Part shown: positions 50,308 to 60,036 of the stretch, one piece after another | Position numbering within the stretch: the stretch's first letter is position 1 | How the letters are laid out: each line of letters starts with the position of its first letter | NCBI RefSeq assembly: GCF_003268675.1 | Contig: NZ_CP029378.1 | Coordinates: forward strand, 3,348,001-3,412,000 | Direction of reading: 5' to 3' | Source of the DNA: Streptomyces bacillaris | Lineage (GTDB): Bacteria > Actinomycetota > Actinomycetes > Streptomycetales > Streptomycetaceae | DNA length: 64,000 nt | Position numbers and translations under genes: made by a program | The notes under the pieces: generated by a model | Told to the model about the DNA's origin: nothing | The model's database searches: none | What the model saw: the letters and a program-made list of their open reading frames with translations, nothing else

Positions 50308-51762
50308 TTACGTGAGACCGAGCGCCGGCATCGCGTAGTAGAAGACGAAGACCGCCGACACCACGTACATCGCGATCGGGACCTCACGGCCCCGGCCCGC
50401 CGCCAGCCGCAGCACGGAGAAGGCGATGAAGCCGATGCCGATGCCGTTGGTGATCGAGTACGTGAACGGCATCATCACCATCGCCAGGAACGCCGGGACC
50501 GCGAGCGTGTAGTCGCTCCAGTCGATGTCCCGTACCGACCCCGCGATGATCAGGAAGCCGACCGCCAGCAGGGCGGGGGTGGCCGCCTGCGACGGGACCA
50601 TGGTCGCCAGCGGTGTGAGGAACAGCGCCACCGAGAAGAGCAGACCGGTCACCACGCTCGCCAGTCCGGTGCGGGCGCCCTCTCCGACGCCCGCCGTGGA
50701 CTCCACGAAGCACGTGGTGGCGGAGGCGGAGGTCGCACCGCCCGAGGCGACCGCGATGCCGTCCACGAACAGCACCTTGTTGATGCCGGGGAAGTTGCCG
50801 TCCCGGTCCATCAGCTCGGCCTCGTCACCGACGCCCAGGATGGTGCCCATCGCGTCGAAGAAGCAGGACAGCAGCACGGTGAAGACGAACAGGATGCCGG
50901 TCAGATAGCCGACCTTGGCGAAGCCGCCGAAGAGGCTGACCTCACCGAGCAGCCCGAAGTCCGGCGCGGAGACCGGGTTCCCCGGCCACGACGGCGTCGT
51001 CAGCCCCCAGGCACCCTCGGGCAGCCCGGCCACCGCGTCGATGACCAGGGCGACCACCGTCATGGCGATGATCGAGATGAGGATCGCGCCGGGCACCTTG
51101 CGCACGATCAGCGCGAGCGTGAGCAGCGCGCCGAGGACGAAGACCAGGATCGGCCAGCCGTTGAGGTGGCCGGTGGCGCCGAGCTGGAGCGGGACGGTGG
51201 TGTGGGCCTCGTTCGGAATGCGCGAGACGAAGCCGGAGTCGACCAGGCCGATGAGCAGGATGAAGAGGCCGATGCCGATCGCGATGCCCTTGCGGAGCGA
51301 GCGCGGTACGGCGTTCATCACGCGCTCGCGCAGCCCGGTCGCGACCAGCAGCATGACCACGATGCCCGCGAGGACCACCATGCCCATCGCGTCCGGCCAG
51401 CTCATCCGGGGGGCGAGCTGGAGGGCGACCACGGTGTTGACGCCGAGCCCGGCGGCGAGCGCGATCGGCACGTTGCCGATGACGCCCATCAGGAGCGTGG
51501 AGAAGGCGGCGGAGAGCACGGTGGCGGTGACCAGCTGACCGTTGTCGAGCTGGTGGCCGTACATGTCCTTCGCGCTGCCCAGGATGATCGGGTTGAGCAC
51601 GATGATGTACGCCATCGCGAAGAACGTGGCGAACCCGCCGCGCAGCTCGCGCGCGACGCTCGACCCCCGCTCGGAGATCTTGAAGAACCGGTCCAGGCTG
51701 CCCGCGGGCTGCGGAGCCGAGGGCTGCGGGGCGTCGACCGGAGCGGTGGCCGAGGGGGGCAT
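50308..51762 (-). CDS. NCS2-family purine permease (AzgA-like)
   Basis: A 484-residue inner-membrane permease for guanine/hypoxanthine/adenine-type bases. It has about 13 membrane segments, FFAMAYIIVLNPIILGSA near the N-terminus, SCFFDAMGTILGVGDEAELM and the motif STAGVGEGARTGLASVVTGL typical of the AzgA group. ATG 51762 is chosen since GAGGT lies six bases upstream; the frame opens to 51888. Upstream, TGTTC-AGAC-GAACA (51839-51852) may be an operator. Confidence 0.85.
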   Translation of the reverse strand: MPPSATAPVDAPQPSAPQPAGSLDRFFKISERGSSVARELRGGFATFFAMAYIIVLNPIILGSAKDMYGHQLDNGQLVTATVLSAAFSTLLMGVIGNVPIALAAGLGVNTVVALQLAPRMSWPDAMGMVVLAGIVVMLLVATGLRERVMNAVPRSLRKGIAIGIGLFILLIGLVDSGFVSRIPNEAHTTVPLQLGATGHLNGWPILVFVLGALLTLALIVRKVPGAILISIIAMTVVALVIDAVAGLPEGAWGLTTPSWPGNPVSAPDFGLLGEVSLFGGFAKVGYLTGILFVFTVLLSCFFDAMGTILGVGDEAELMDRDGNFPGINKVLFVDGIAVASGGATSASATTCFVESTAGVGEGARTGLASVVTGLLFSVALFLTPLATMVPSQAATPALLAVGFLIIAGSVRDIDWSDYTLAVPAFLAMVMMPFTYSITNGIGIGFIAFSVLRLAAGRGREVPIAMYVVSAVFVFYYAMPALGLT

Positions 51763-51838
51763 GGGTGACCTCAGTCGTACGTAGGGGTGGAGGGCGTGGC
51801 AGCAGCGGCACGAAGGGCGGAAGGCGATCAACATTGGA

Positions 51839-51852
51839 TGTTCAGACGAACA
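51839..51852. promoter_or_regulatory. Inverted repeat upstream of NCS2 permease
   Basis: TGTTC and GAACA arms are separated by AGAC at 51839-51852, about 75 bp before the permease start. It is a candidate operator for purine-dependent control; I see no purine riboswitch fold. Confidence 0.35.
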
Positions 51853-51986
51853 AATCGAGCCAGCCCAAAGCAGATTCAGTATGAACACATAAGGCGAAGA
51901 TCGCTATCTCCGCGCGTAGACCCTTGGGGGCCTTGAGGACGAACAGCCCCCCGGCCTGCCGTACGGGGTCCCCATACACTGAACTC

Positions 51987-52283
51987 ATGGAGAAGTGGAC
52001 ACCGAAGCACGAGGCGCCCGAGCCCCTGGAGGGCCCCGTCGTCTCCACCATCGTCGGCGGCACGGTCCTCTGGTTCGTCCTCTTCCTCGCCCAGCTCCCC
52101 TTCTACGGCTGGTTCGCCGACCGGGGGCACACCTGGTGGGTGTGGACCCCGCTGGCCGGTGCCGGGCTCGGGCTGATCGGCATCTGGTACGTACGGGGGC
52201 GCGACGCCGCCCTCAAACGGCACGCGGCGGCCCAGGCAGAGGCGGAGGCCCGGACCTCCGGGGCGGACCGGCACACGGCCTGA
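51987..52283 (+). CDS. DUF2530 membrane protein
   Basis: A 98-residue protein with two membrane helices (GTVLWFVLFLAQLPFYGWFA and TPLAGAGLGLIGIWYV) and a charged C-terminal tail. It has the DUF2530 pattern near APEPLEGPVVSTIVGG. ATG 51987 lies six bases after TACACT (51975-51980), a leaderless promoter. Function unknown. Confidence 0.8.
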   Translation: MEKWTPKHEAPEPLEGPVVSTIVGGTVLWFVLFLAQLPFYGWFADRGHTWWVWTPLAGAGLGLIGIWYVRGRDAALKRHAAAQAEAEARTSGADRHTA

Positions 52284-52447
52284 GCCGGCCGCCCGGACCG
52301 GCCGTCGGCACGACGACCTGGCCTCCCCTTCCCGTACGGGAAGCTCCTCCTCCCCGTACGACCACGGGACCGACTTGGTCCTCCCCTGGTCGGATCTTTC
52401 GACCCCCCGGCGGGAGATTCCCCGCGCACGCCCGTACCGTCTAATCC

Positions 52448-54925
52448 ATGACGCAGCGGGCACTCGATTCCCCCGGGGAGCAGACCCCCGGATCCCCCCG
52501 GCCGGCCATGATCGACGCGGGGGCGGAACTCGACCCCGTCCATCCGGTCGACCTTCCGCCATCCGGCCATCGCGCCACCGGCCTCACCACGGCCGAGGTC
52601 GCCGAGCGGGTGGCGCGGGGTGAGGTGAACGACGTACCCGTACGGTCGTCGCGCTCCCTCACCGAGATCGTCCGCGCCAACGTCTTCACCCGGTTCAACC
52701 TGATCATCGGCGTGCTCTGGGTGATCATGCTCTTCGTGGCGCCGATCCAGGACAGCCTCTTCGGCTTCGTGATCGTCGCCAACACCGGCATCGGCATCAT
52801 CCAGGAGTGGCGGGCCAAGCGGACCCTGGACAGCCTCGCGGTGATCGGTGAGGCGAAGCCGACCGTGCGGCGCGACGGGGTGGCCGCCGAGGTCTCCACC
52901 CACGAGATCGTCCTCGGGGACGTGATCGAGCTGGGGCCCGGCGACAAGGTGGTCGTGGACGGCACGGTCGCGGAGGCCGACAGCCTGGAGGTCGACGAGT
53001 CGCTGCTGACGGGTGAGGCCGACCCGGTGCTCAAGCGGCCCGGCGACCCGGTGATGTCCGGCAGCTTCGTCGTCGCGGGCGGCGGGGCGTTCACCGCGAC
53101 CAAGGTCGGACGCGAGGCGTACGCGGCCCAGCTCGCGGAGGAGGCGTCGCGCTTCACGCTCGTCCACTCCGAGCTGCGCAGCGGCATCAGCACGATCCTG
53201 AAGTACGTCACCTGGATGATGGTCCCGACGGCGATCGGGCTGATCATCAGCCAGCTCGTGGTGAAGGACAACAACTTCAAGGACTCCGTCGCCCGGACCG
53301 TCGGCGGCATCGTCCCGATGATCCCCGAGGGGCTGGTGCTCCTCACCTCCGTCGCCTTCGCCATCGGCGTCGTACGGCTGGGCCGCAAGCAGTGCCTGGT
53401 GCAGGAGCTGCCCGCCATCGAGGGGCTCGCCCGGGTCGACGTGGTCTGCCTGGACAAGACCGGGACCCTCACCGAGGGCGGCATGGACATCACGGAGGTC
53501 CGGCCGCTGAACGGGAGCGACGAGGCCTACGTCCACCAGGTGCTGCGCTCCCTCGGCTCCTCGGACCCGCGCCCCAACGCCAGCCTCCAGGCCATCATCG
53601 ACGCCTACCCGGCGGGCGGGGACGGGAAGGCCGCCTGGACGGTCACCGAGGCGATGCCGTTCTCCTCCGCCCGCAAGTACAGCGGCGCGGCCTTCACCGA
53701 GACCGACGGCACCTCCTCCGCCTGGCTGCTCGGCGCCCCCGACGTCCTGCTCCCCGAGGGCGACCCCACCCTCGACGAGATCGAGCACCTCAACGAGCAG
53801 GGGCTGCGCGTGCTGCTCCTGGCCCGGGTGCCGAGCGGCGAGCTGGACGCCCCGGAGGCGGCGGAGGGCGACGTGCCCACCGCCCTGGTCGTCCTGGAGC
53901 AGCGGCTGCGGCCGGACGCGGCGGAGACCCTGAAGTACTTCGCCCAGCAGAACGTGGCCACCAAGGTCATCTCCGGCGACAATGCCGTCTCGGTCGGCGC
54001 GGTCGCCGGGAAGCTGGGCCTCGCGGGCGCCGAGAACACCCTCGACGCCCGCCGGATGCCGACCGACCCGGACGAGATGGCCACGGCCATGGAGCAGAAC
54101 GCGGTCTTCGGCCGGGTCACCCCGCAGCAGAAGCGGGACATGGTCGCCGCCCTCCAGTCGCGCGGCCACACGGTCGCGATGACCGGCGACGGCGTCAACG
54201 ACGTCCTGGCGCTCAAGGACGCCGACATCGGCGTCTCGATGGGCTCCGGCTCCGAGGCCACGCGCGCGGTCGCCCAGATCGTGCTGCTGAACAACAGCTT
54301 CGCCACGCTGCCGTCGGTGGTGGCCGAGGGCCGCCGGGTGATCGGCAACATCACCCGCGTCGCGACCCTCTTCCTCACCAAGACGGTCTACTCGGTGCTG
54401 CTGGCGATCCTGGTGGTCTGCTCGCAGGTGGAGTACCCGTTCCTGCCGCGCCACCTCACGCTGCTGGCCACGCTGACCATCGGCGTCCCCGCGTTCTTCC
54501 TGGCCCTCGCGCCGAACAAGGAACGCGCCCAGCCCCACTTCGTCCGCCGCGTCATGCGGTACGCGATCCCCTCGGGCGTCATCGCGGCGGCGGCCACCTT
54601 CACCACGTACCTGATCGCCCGCCACCACTACTCGGGCCCCGGCGCGCTGGAGGCCGAGACGAGCGCGGCGACGCTGACGCTCTTCCTGGTCGCGATGTGG
54701 GTCCTGGCGATCATCGCCCGCCCCTACACCTGGTGGCGCATCGGCCTGGTGGCGGCGATGGGGCTCGGCTTCCTGATCGTGCTCGTGGTGCCGTGGCTCC
54801 AGGACTTCTTCGCCCTGAAGCTGGTCGGCACGACCCTGCCGTGGACGGCGGTCGGCATCGCGGTGGCGGCGGCCGCGCTGCTGGAGCTGAGCTGGCGCTG
54901 GGTGGGCCGGCGCTTCGGGGCCTGA
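52448..54925 (+). CDS. P-type cation ATPase (CtpE-like)
   Basis: An 825-residue P-type ATPase. The actuator motif DESLLTGEAD, the membrane motif PMIPEGLVLLTSVAFAIGVV and the phosphorylation site CLDKTGTLTEG (Asp near 336) are present. They are followed by the nucleotide domain and the hinge MTGDGVNDVLALKDADIGVS. The PEGL core and long C-terminal membrane domain resemble mycobacterial CtpE, linked to calcium uptake; the ion here is inferred. ATG 52448 is seven bases after TACCGT (52435-52440), so it is leaderless. A strong terminator follows. Confidence 0.9.
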   Translation: MTQRALDSPGEQTPGSPRPAMIDAGAELDPVHPVDLPPSGHRATGLTTAEVAERVARGEVNDVPVRSSRSLTEIVRANVFTRFNLIIGVLWVIMLFVAPIQDSLFGFVIVANTGIGIIQEWRAKRTLDSLAVIGEAKPTVRRDGVAAEVSTHEIVLGDVIELGPGDKVVVDGTVAEADSLEVDESLLTGEADPVLKRPGDPVMSGSFVVAGGGAFTATKVGREAYAAQLAEEASRFTLVHSELRSGISTILKYVTWMMVPTAIGLIISQLVVKDNNFKDSVARTVGGIVPMIPEGLVLLTSVAFAIGVVRLGRKQCLVQELPAIEGLARVDVVCLDKTGTLTEGGMDITEVRPLNGSDEAYVHQVLRSLGSSDPRPNASLQAIIDAYPAGGDGKAAWTVTEAMPFSSARKYSGAAFTETDGTSSAWLLGAPDVLLPEGDPTLDEIEHLNEQGLRVLLLARVPSGELDAPEAAEGDVPTALVVLEQRLRPDAAETLKYFAQQNVATKVISGDNAVSVGAVAGKLGLAGAENTLDARRMPTDPDEMATAMEQNAVFGRVTPQQKRDMVAALQSRGHTVAMTGDGVNDVLALKDADIGVSMGSGSEATRAVAQIVLLNNSFATLPSVVAEGRRVIGNITRVATLFLTKTVYSVLLAILVVCSQVEYPFLPRHLTLLATLTIGVPAFFLALAPNKERAQPHFVRRVMRYAIPSGVIAAAATFTTYLIARHHYSGPGALEAETSAATLTLFLVAMWVLAIIARPYTWWRIGLVAAMGLGFLIVLVVPWLQDFFALKLVGTTLPWTAVGIAVAAAALLELSWRWVGRRFGA

Positions 54926-54942
54926 GAGCCGGAGAGCACGGG

Positions 54943-54979
54943 AAAGCCCCCGGGAGGTCGTCGACCTCCCGGGGGCTTT
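54943..54979. terminator. Rho-independent terminator, bidirectional
   Basis: AAAGCCCCCGGGAGGTC (54943-54959) and GACCTCCCGGGGGCTTT (54963-54979) form a perfect 17-bp stem with a T run after it. It ends the ATPase gene and, on the other strand, the sacsin-like gene. Confidence 0.9.
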
Positions 54980-54995
54980 TCGTATATGAGCCCAC

Positions 54996-57900
54996 TCAGT
55001 CGAACCAGCGGTCCCGGGCCAGCTCCTCCGTGCGGGACGGGTCCTCCAGGAGGGCCGCGACCTCGAAGCGGCGCGGCCACTGGCCGGCCGCCCAGGCCAG
55101 ACCGGCCGCGACGCCCTCCAGGGTGGCGGCGTGGACGATGCCGTCCGGGGTGCGGCGCCAGTCCAGTTCGACGCCGCCCGCGTGGAGTTCGGTGTGCTCG
55201 ATGTACGTGTCCGGGGTGGCGGGGCCGAGCAGGACGCGGACCGAGTCCGGTACCCGGTGCTCCTCGCCCTCGCTGGTGACGTCCGCCTCGATCGTCTCGC
55301 CGAGCCGCCGCACCTGGAGGAGGTCGGCCAACTCGGCGGCGCGCGACGGCGATACGGGGAGCAGCGGCAGGCCCTCCGTCAGCGGCAGCACGTCCGGGGC
55401 GTCCGCGATGACCGCGTCCGCCGCGTCGACCACCGTCACCTCGCCGTCCACCACCGCCCGCAGCTCGTCCGGCAACGTGACCTGGTCCGGGTCGAGTTCG
55501 GCGAGAGCCGTGTAGAGGGCGTGCAGCTGTACGGGGGTGACGGGGCGGTCCTCGTCGGCGAGGCGGGCCAACAGCTCGGCGGCGCCGCCCGGTTCGTCCA
55601 GGAGGGCGGCGACCGAGGTGCGCACTCCGAGGGCCCGCAGCACCTGGGCGTCGTCGAAGCCGGTGGCGTCCACCGCGTCGTACAGCCCGGCCAGGCGCGG
55701 GTCACCGCCCGCCGCGCGCAGCCCGGCGGGGCGGCGGCCGTCCAGGACCGGGTGGTCGCGCAGCCACCAGGCGGTGTACGGGCGCACGGACTGGGTCGTG
55801 CCGTCCGGGAGCAGCACCCGCACCGGCTGGGTCAGCGCGTCGCGCAGGGGCGGCTGCGCCAGCAGGGCGAGCGCCTGCGGCCAGGCGTCGTCGTCGACCA
55901 GGTCCAGATCCCGTACGGCGACGATCTCGGTGGCGACCGGCGGTACGGGGGTCTCGGGCAGCTGGTCGAGCAGGTCCTCGCACCAGACGTCGACGGCGTC
56001 CAGCAGCCCGGCGTCGTCGGGTTCGGCGAAGTCGCTGTCGCAAGGCTCCAGTTCGTCCGGGTCGAGGACGACGTCGGTGGCCCGGACGAGGGCGAAGGTC
56101 GCCAGGACCCCGCAGGCGGTGAGCGGGCCCTCGCCCCAGCGGTCGGCCAACTCCTGGTCCGCGAGAGCCAGTTCGCCCTCGCGCATGATCTGCGCGAACG
56201 GGCTTCCCGGATAGACCAGTTCACCGGCCGGGGCCGGTTCGCCGTCCTCGTCGGGGAGGGCGAGCGCACCGAGCCAGGGCTCGTCACCGGGGGCCAGTTC
56301 CGCGTCGCGTACGAGGGTGAGGACGGTCTCCGCCAGTTCGTCGGCGTCGAGGGCGTCCTCGTCCCAGACCTCACCGGCGTCGAGCGATCCGGCTACCGCA
56401 GAGCGCACTTGAGGGGTCGTCAGCACGGCGCGGGGAGTGGCGGGCAGGGCGCCGAGCTTCTCCAGGAGAGGGTGGGCGGCGTCCGGGTGGGCGACCTTGA
56501 GGCCGAGCCGGGCCAGGCGGGCGAGTACGGGGCCGGTGAGGGAGTCCGGGAGGGGCAGCAGGATCTGGCGGGGGCCGATGGTGGTGCGCGGCGGGCGGCC
56601 CGCCCGCTCGTCCTCCGGGTCGCCCGCGAGCGGGACGGGGAGGCCGGAGAGGCGGTCGGGGTCGATGCCCGCGAGGCTGTCGTAGAGCCGGTGCCACCAG
56701 GCGGGGTCGCGCTCCAGTCCGGCGAGGCGGTCGATGGCCTCGGTGAGCGGCACCCGGGCGACCCCGAGGGTGCGGAGTTCGGGGCGGCGCTCCAGCCCGG
56801 CGGGGAGCAGACAGGGCAGCACCTCCGCGAGGACCCGTACGGTCTCGGCCCCCACGCCCTCGACGACCTCGGCCTCCACGGGGCGCAGGGCGGCCGGGGT
56901 GGCGTTCTCCATACGGTCCCGGTCCCAGGCGTCGTCCCAGCCGGCCTCCGGCTCCGCCTCGGGGCCCCGGGGCGCTGCGGGCTCCAGGAACGCGACCCTC
57001 GGCAGCCGGGCCAGGATCGCCCCGCGCAGGGCCCCGTCCAGGCCGCCCTTGCCGAGCGGGCCCGGCACCAGGTCGATGGTCCCGGTCGACACCGGCCGCC
57101 AGCCGCCCAGCAGCTCCGCGTACGCGTCCGCCGCCCGCTCCACCAGGAAGTCCGTGAGCGGCCCGGGGGCGGGGTGCCTGCGGGCGGTGTCCAGGGGCAG
57201 GGAGGCGATGAGCAGGGCGGGGATGCCGAGGGGCTCGTCGGTGGGGGTGGGGGCGTGGACGACCGGGGCCGTACGGGGGGCGCGCGGGGCGCCGGACTCG
57301 TCGACCGGGACCGCCCAGGTGACCGACCAGTGCGGACGCAGCCGCTCCTCGACCGGGCGGTCCGCGAGGAGGGCGGGCTCGATGGGCCCGTGGTGGAAGA
57401 CGGTGCGCCAGCGGTTCAGGCCGTGCGCGGAGTCGTCGATGTGCGTGTACGGGCCGTGGGCCGTACGGGTCAGGGTCCGTACGCCCTCCGGGGTCTCGAC
57501 GACCACTTCGTCCAGGCCGGGCAGCGTGAGCAGCAGCGCGTCGTCCACGGCGGCCAGCAGCCGGGCGGCCAGGTCCTCGGCGGCGGCGTCGCGCAGGGGC
57601 AGCACGACGACGGTGTCGTACCCCTCGGGTGCGGAGCCCTCGGCGGGCAGCGGGAGGCGCAGCAGCGGTACGTGGCCGTCGCGGCGGCGCAGCTCGTCCC
57701 CGAGCCCCGGGGAGCCGACGGCGGCCTGGCGGGCCAGCTCGCGGGCCTCGGCCAGGGACCAGCGGACACCGCCGTGGCGGCCGAGGACGGCCGGTTCGTC
57801 GGTGACCGCGAGGACGGCGGCGAACCCGACGCCGAACCGGCCCACGGACGCCTCGTGGCCCTCGCGCTTGGCGGAGGCCCGCAGGGTGGACAGGGACTCG

Positions 57901-58211
57901 ACGCCGGTGGCGTCCAGGGGGGCGCCGGTGTTGGCGGCGACGAGCACGCAGCGGCCGTCCGGGGCGCCGGGGGCGGCCGGGTGCAGGGTGAGGCGGAGCC
58001 TGCCGGGGACGCGGGCGCGGGCGGCGGCGTCGGCGGCGTTCTGGGCCAGCTCGACGACGAGGCGGTCGCGGTAGCCGCCGAGGGCGAGGTCCTCCTCGGC
58101 GTTGGCGTCCTCCCGGAAGCGGGCGGGGCCTGCGCCCCAGGCGTCGAGCACGCCGCGCCGCAGCCGTGCCGTCCCGAACGGATCGGCCCCCTCGGTCGCC
58201 TTGATGCTCAC
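54996..58211 (-). CDS. Sacsin N-terminal ATPase-domain protein
   Basis: A 1071-residue cytosolic protein. The N-terminal 200 residues contain a GHKL/HSP90-type ATP site: LVVELAQNAADAA (N box with Asn/Asp), VLVAANTGAPLDATGVESLS (G1 region) and ASVGRFGVGFAAVLAVTDEP (G2 box). The rest is acidic and low in Lys, with no recognised domain. Similarity to sacsin's chaperone-like ATPase suggests a role in proteostasis or stress; it is conserved in Streptomyces. The GTG at 58211 has GGAG eight bases upstream, and the frame opens to 58556. Confidence 0.8.
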   Translation of the reverse strand: MSIKATEGADPFGTARLRRGVLDAWGAGPARFREDANAEEDLALGGYRDRLVVELAQNAADAAARARVPGRLRLTLHPAAPGAPDGRCVLVAANTGAPLDATGVESLSTLRASAKREGHEASVGRFGVGFAAVLAVTDEPAVLGRHGGVRWSLAEARELARQAAVGSPGLGDELRRRDGHVPLLRLPLPAEGSAPEGYDTVVVLPLRDAAAEDLAARLLAAVDDALLLTLPGLDEVVVETPEGVRTLTRTAHGPYTHIDDSAHGLNRWRTVFHHGPIEPALLADRPVEERLRPHWSVTWAVPVDESGAPRAPRTAPVVHAPTPTDEPLGIPALLIASLPLDTARRHPAPGPLTDFLVERAADAYAELLGGWRPVSTGTIDLVPGPLGKGGLDGALRGAILARLPRVAFLEPAAPRGPEAEPEAGWDDAWDRDRMENATPAALRPVEAEVVEGVGAETVRVLAEVLPCLLPAGLERRPELRTLGVARVPLTEAIDRLAGLERDPAWWHRLYDSLAGIDPDRLSGLPVPLAGDPEDERAGRPPRTTIGPRQILLPLPDSLTGPVLARLARLGLKVAHPDAAHPLLEKLGALPATPRAVLTTPQVRSAVAGSLDAGEVWDEDALDADELAETVLTLVRDAELAPGDEPWLGALALPDEDGEPAPAGELVYPGSPFAQIMREGELALADQELADRWGEGPLTACGVLATFALVRATDVVLDPDELEPCDSDFAEPDDAGLLDAVDVWCEDLLDQLPETPVPPVATEIVAVRDLDLVDDDAWPQALALLAQPPLRDALTQPVRVLLPDGTTQSVRPYTAWWLRDHPVLDGRRPAGLRAAGGDPRLAGLYDAVDATGFDDAQVLRALGVRTSVAALLDEPGGAAELLARLADEDRPVTPVQLHALYTALAELDPDQVTLPDELRAVVDGEVTVVDAADAVIADAPDVLPLTEGLPLLPVSPSRAAELADLLQVRRLGETIEADVTSEGEEHRVPDSVRVLLGPATPDTYIEHTELHAGGVELDWRRTPDGIVHAATLEGVAAGLAWAAGQWPRRFEVAALLEDPSRTEELARDRWFD

Positions 58212-58636
58212 GCTGTCGACTCCGTCCGCCGTGGTGTCGGGTGGCTGTGGTGCCCTGCCGCCCAGTGTGCGCCCGAAGGTACCGTGCGCGTGCCGGGTGC
58301 CTTGCGCGGGGCCCGGGCCCCGTCTCAGCCCGTCCGGCGATTGAGGACGGAACCGTCGATGTGGTGTCGGGCCACCTCTGCGGGGTGCTGGGCCCCAGGG
58401 CCCTGCGCTGTGCCCGCCCACCCGGGCAAGGGTTCCGTCCTCAAACGCCGGACGGGCTGGGATGGGTGACCGCCCCACAGGCTGGAATGGGTGACCGCCC
58501 CGCCGGAGCTGAAGTGGGTCGCCGCCCCACGAGCCGAAACCGAAATAGGTCATCACCGCCCCACGAGCTGGCTGGGGTCACCGCCCCACGAAATATCCAG
58601 CCCGTCCGGCGATTGAGGACAGAAGGGGCCGCCTCC
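58212..58636. repeat. Intergenic repeats, Streptomyces-type dispersed repeat
   Basis: This gap holds three copies of an imperfectly symmetric dispersed repeat: CAGCCCGTCCGGCGATTGAG at 58326 onward, an inverted copy at 58431-58459, and another direct copy at 58598-58620. Between them is a tandem run of GGTGACCGCCCCAC-type units (58460-58590). No gene is supported. Confidence 0.75.
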
Positions 58637-59572
58637 TCAGGAGTGGCCCAGGTCCTCCGACGCGCCGTCGGCCTCGGACGGGACCGAGCCCTCGCCCCGC
58701 TCGGGGCGCAACGCGTACTCGTCCACCCGCATCGTGTCCAGCGCATGGTCCGCCGGCCGCACAGGCTTCGGCATCACCGCCGCCTCCGAGTGCCCCCCGC
58801 ACCCGTACGCCAGCGACACCACATGCCCGTCCGCCGGGCCGAACTCGTTCGCGCAGACGCCGAAGGCCTGCTTCAGGGACCCCGCCATCGGAATCAGGAA
58901 CGCGCAGCTCACACACCTCGCCGGGGCCGCCTGGGCCATCGGGGTGTTCGGGCCGAACGCCTCGTCCCAGCGGTCGGCCGCCTCGTGCAGCCCGTACCGC
59001 GAGAGCACCCGCGCCCGCCGCGTGCCCAGCTCCTCGGCCACCGAGGCGATGGAGCCCCGGCTGATCGCCACCGGCCGGTCCGTCAGCTCGGCGTCCTCCG
59101 CGTCGGCCAGCTCCGCCAGCTCGTCGGAGACGACCGAGTTCGGCGGCGGCTCGTCCTCGCCGCTCCAGCCCGGCTCCAGGCGCAGGTCCTCGGCCTCGGT
59201 GGGCAGCAGGTCGCCCGGGCCCATGTCGCCGGGGCGCAGCCGCTCGCTCCACGGCACCCACTCCGGCGCCAGGAGCGCGTCGGCCCCCGGCAGCAGCACC
59301 GTTTCGTCCAGGGTGACGTTCTTCGCGCGGGAGGCCCGCGCCACGGTCACCGCCCAGCGCCAGCCCCGGTAGCCGGGCTCGTTGGACTCGAAGTAGTGCG
59401 TGACGACGCGGTCCCCCTCGGAGACCACACCGACATGTTCACCGACCACACCGGGCGCGGCGGCTTCCTCCGCCGCCGCACGGGCGAGGTCGACCGCCTC
59501 GGCGCACAGGCGGTCGGGAACGGGGGTACGGGCGGTACGGGCCGTACGGCTTCGCGTCGTCGCAGCACTCAC
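58637..59572 (-). CDS. DUF3027 protein
   Basis: A 311-residue actinobacterial DUF3027 protein. Segments such as HYFESNEPGYRGWRWAVTVA, NVTLDETVLLPG, APEWVPWSERLRPGDMGPGD and ARCVSCAFLIPMAGSLKQAF with two Cys (CVSC) and CGGHSEA are characteristic. It may bind metal through the CxxC...C set; function unknown. GTG 59572 follows GGAGAGAAG; the frame opens to 59728. Confidence 0.8.
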   Translation of the reverse strand: MSAATTRSRTARTARTPVPDRLCAEAVDLARAAAEEAAAPGVVGEHVGVVSEGDRVVTHYFESNEPGYRGWRWAVTVARASRAKNVTLDETVLLPGADALLAPEWVPWSERLRPGDMGPGDLLPTEAEDLRLEPGWSGEDEPPPNSVVSDELAELADAEDAELTDRPVAISRGSIASVAEELGTRRARVLSRYGLHEAADRWDEAFGPNTPMAQAAPARCVSCAFLIPMAGSLKQAFGVCANEFGPADGHVVSLAYGCGGHSEAAVMPKPVRPADHALDTMRVDEYALRPERGEGSVPSEADGASEDLGHS

Positions 59573-60036
59573 AGGTCTTCGCTTCTCTCCATACGCCAGT
59601 CTCACGAGCGCGCCAGCTGCTGCACGATTGCCGTTTTCGGCCAGACAGCTGCGGGCGGAGCGGACCTGGGGGCCGCGTCGACGTCCACACCCGTTGTGCC
59701 TGCCTCGGGCGCGCCTTCTGCCACCCATTCTGCGGGATCGCGGAGAGGCGCGCGGCCAAGAACAACCGCCGGTGGCGCGTTACGCACGCTACCCTCTCCG
59801 CCGCTCCGCGCCCACCTGCCCGCCCCAAACGTGCCGTATCCGTCTCTCCCACATCCCGTCCCCGGCGCCCCGCGAGCGGCCTCCCGGCACACCCGGCCCA
59901 CCTGCGGGATCCGGCCGAACCCGGCCCGGGGGACTTGCGCGCGCCGCCGACCGGCCCGCTGGTCCGACAGGGCGTCACGCGCGAGTCCGCAGCCGATCAC
60001 CGTTCATACCGGCCAGGGTTGGGGCACTATGACGGG
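59573..60036. other. Divergent promoter region
   Basis: A long space between the divergent DUF3027 and MFS genes. Shadow frames cross it, but no family signature, hairpin or strong repeat is evident. Confidence 0.35.

Noticed and set aside
51763..51986. Purine riboswitch upstream of the NCS2 permease
   Set aside because: I found no conserved three-way junction or loop-loop motifs; only a short dyad is present.
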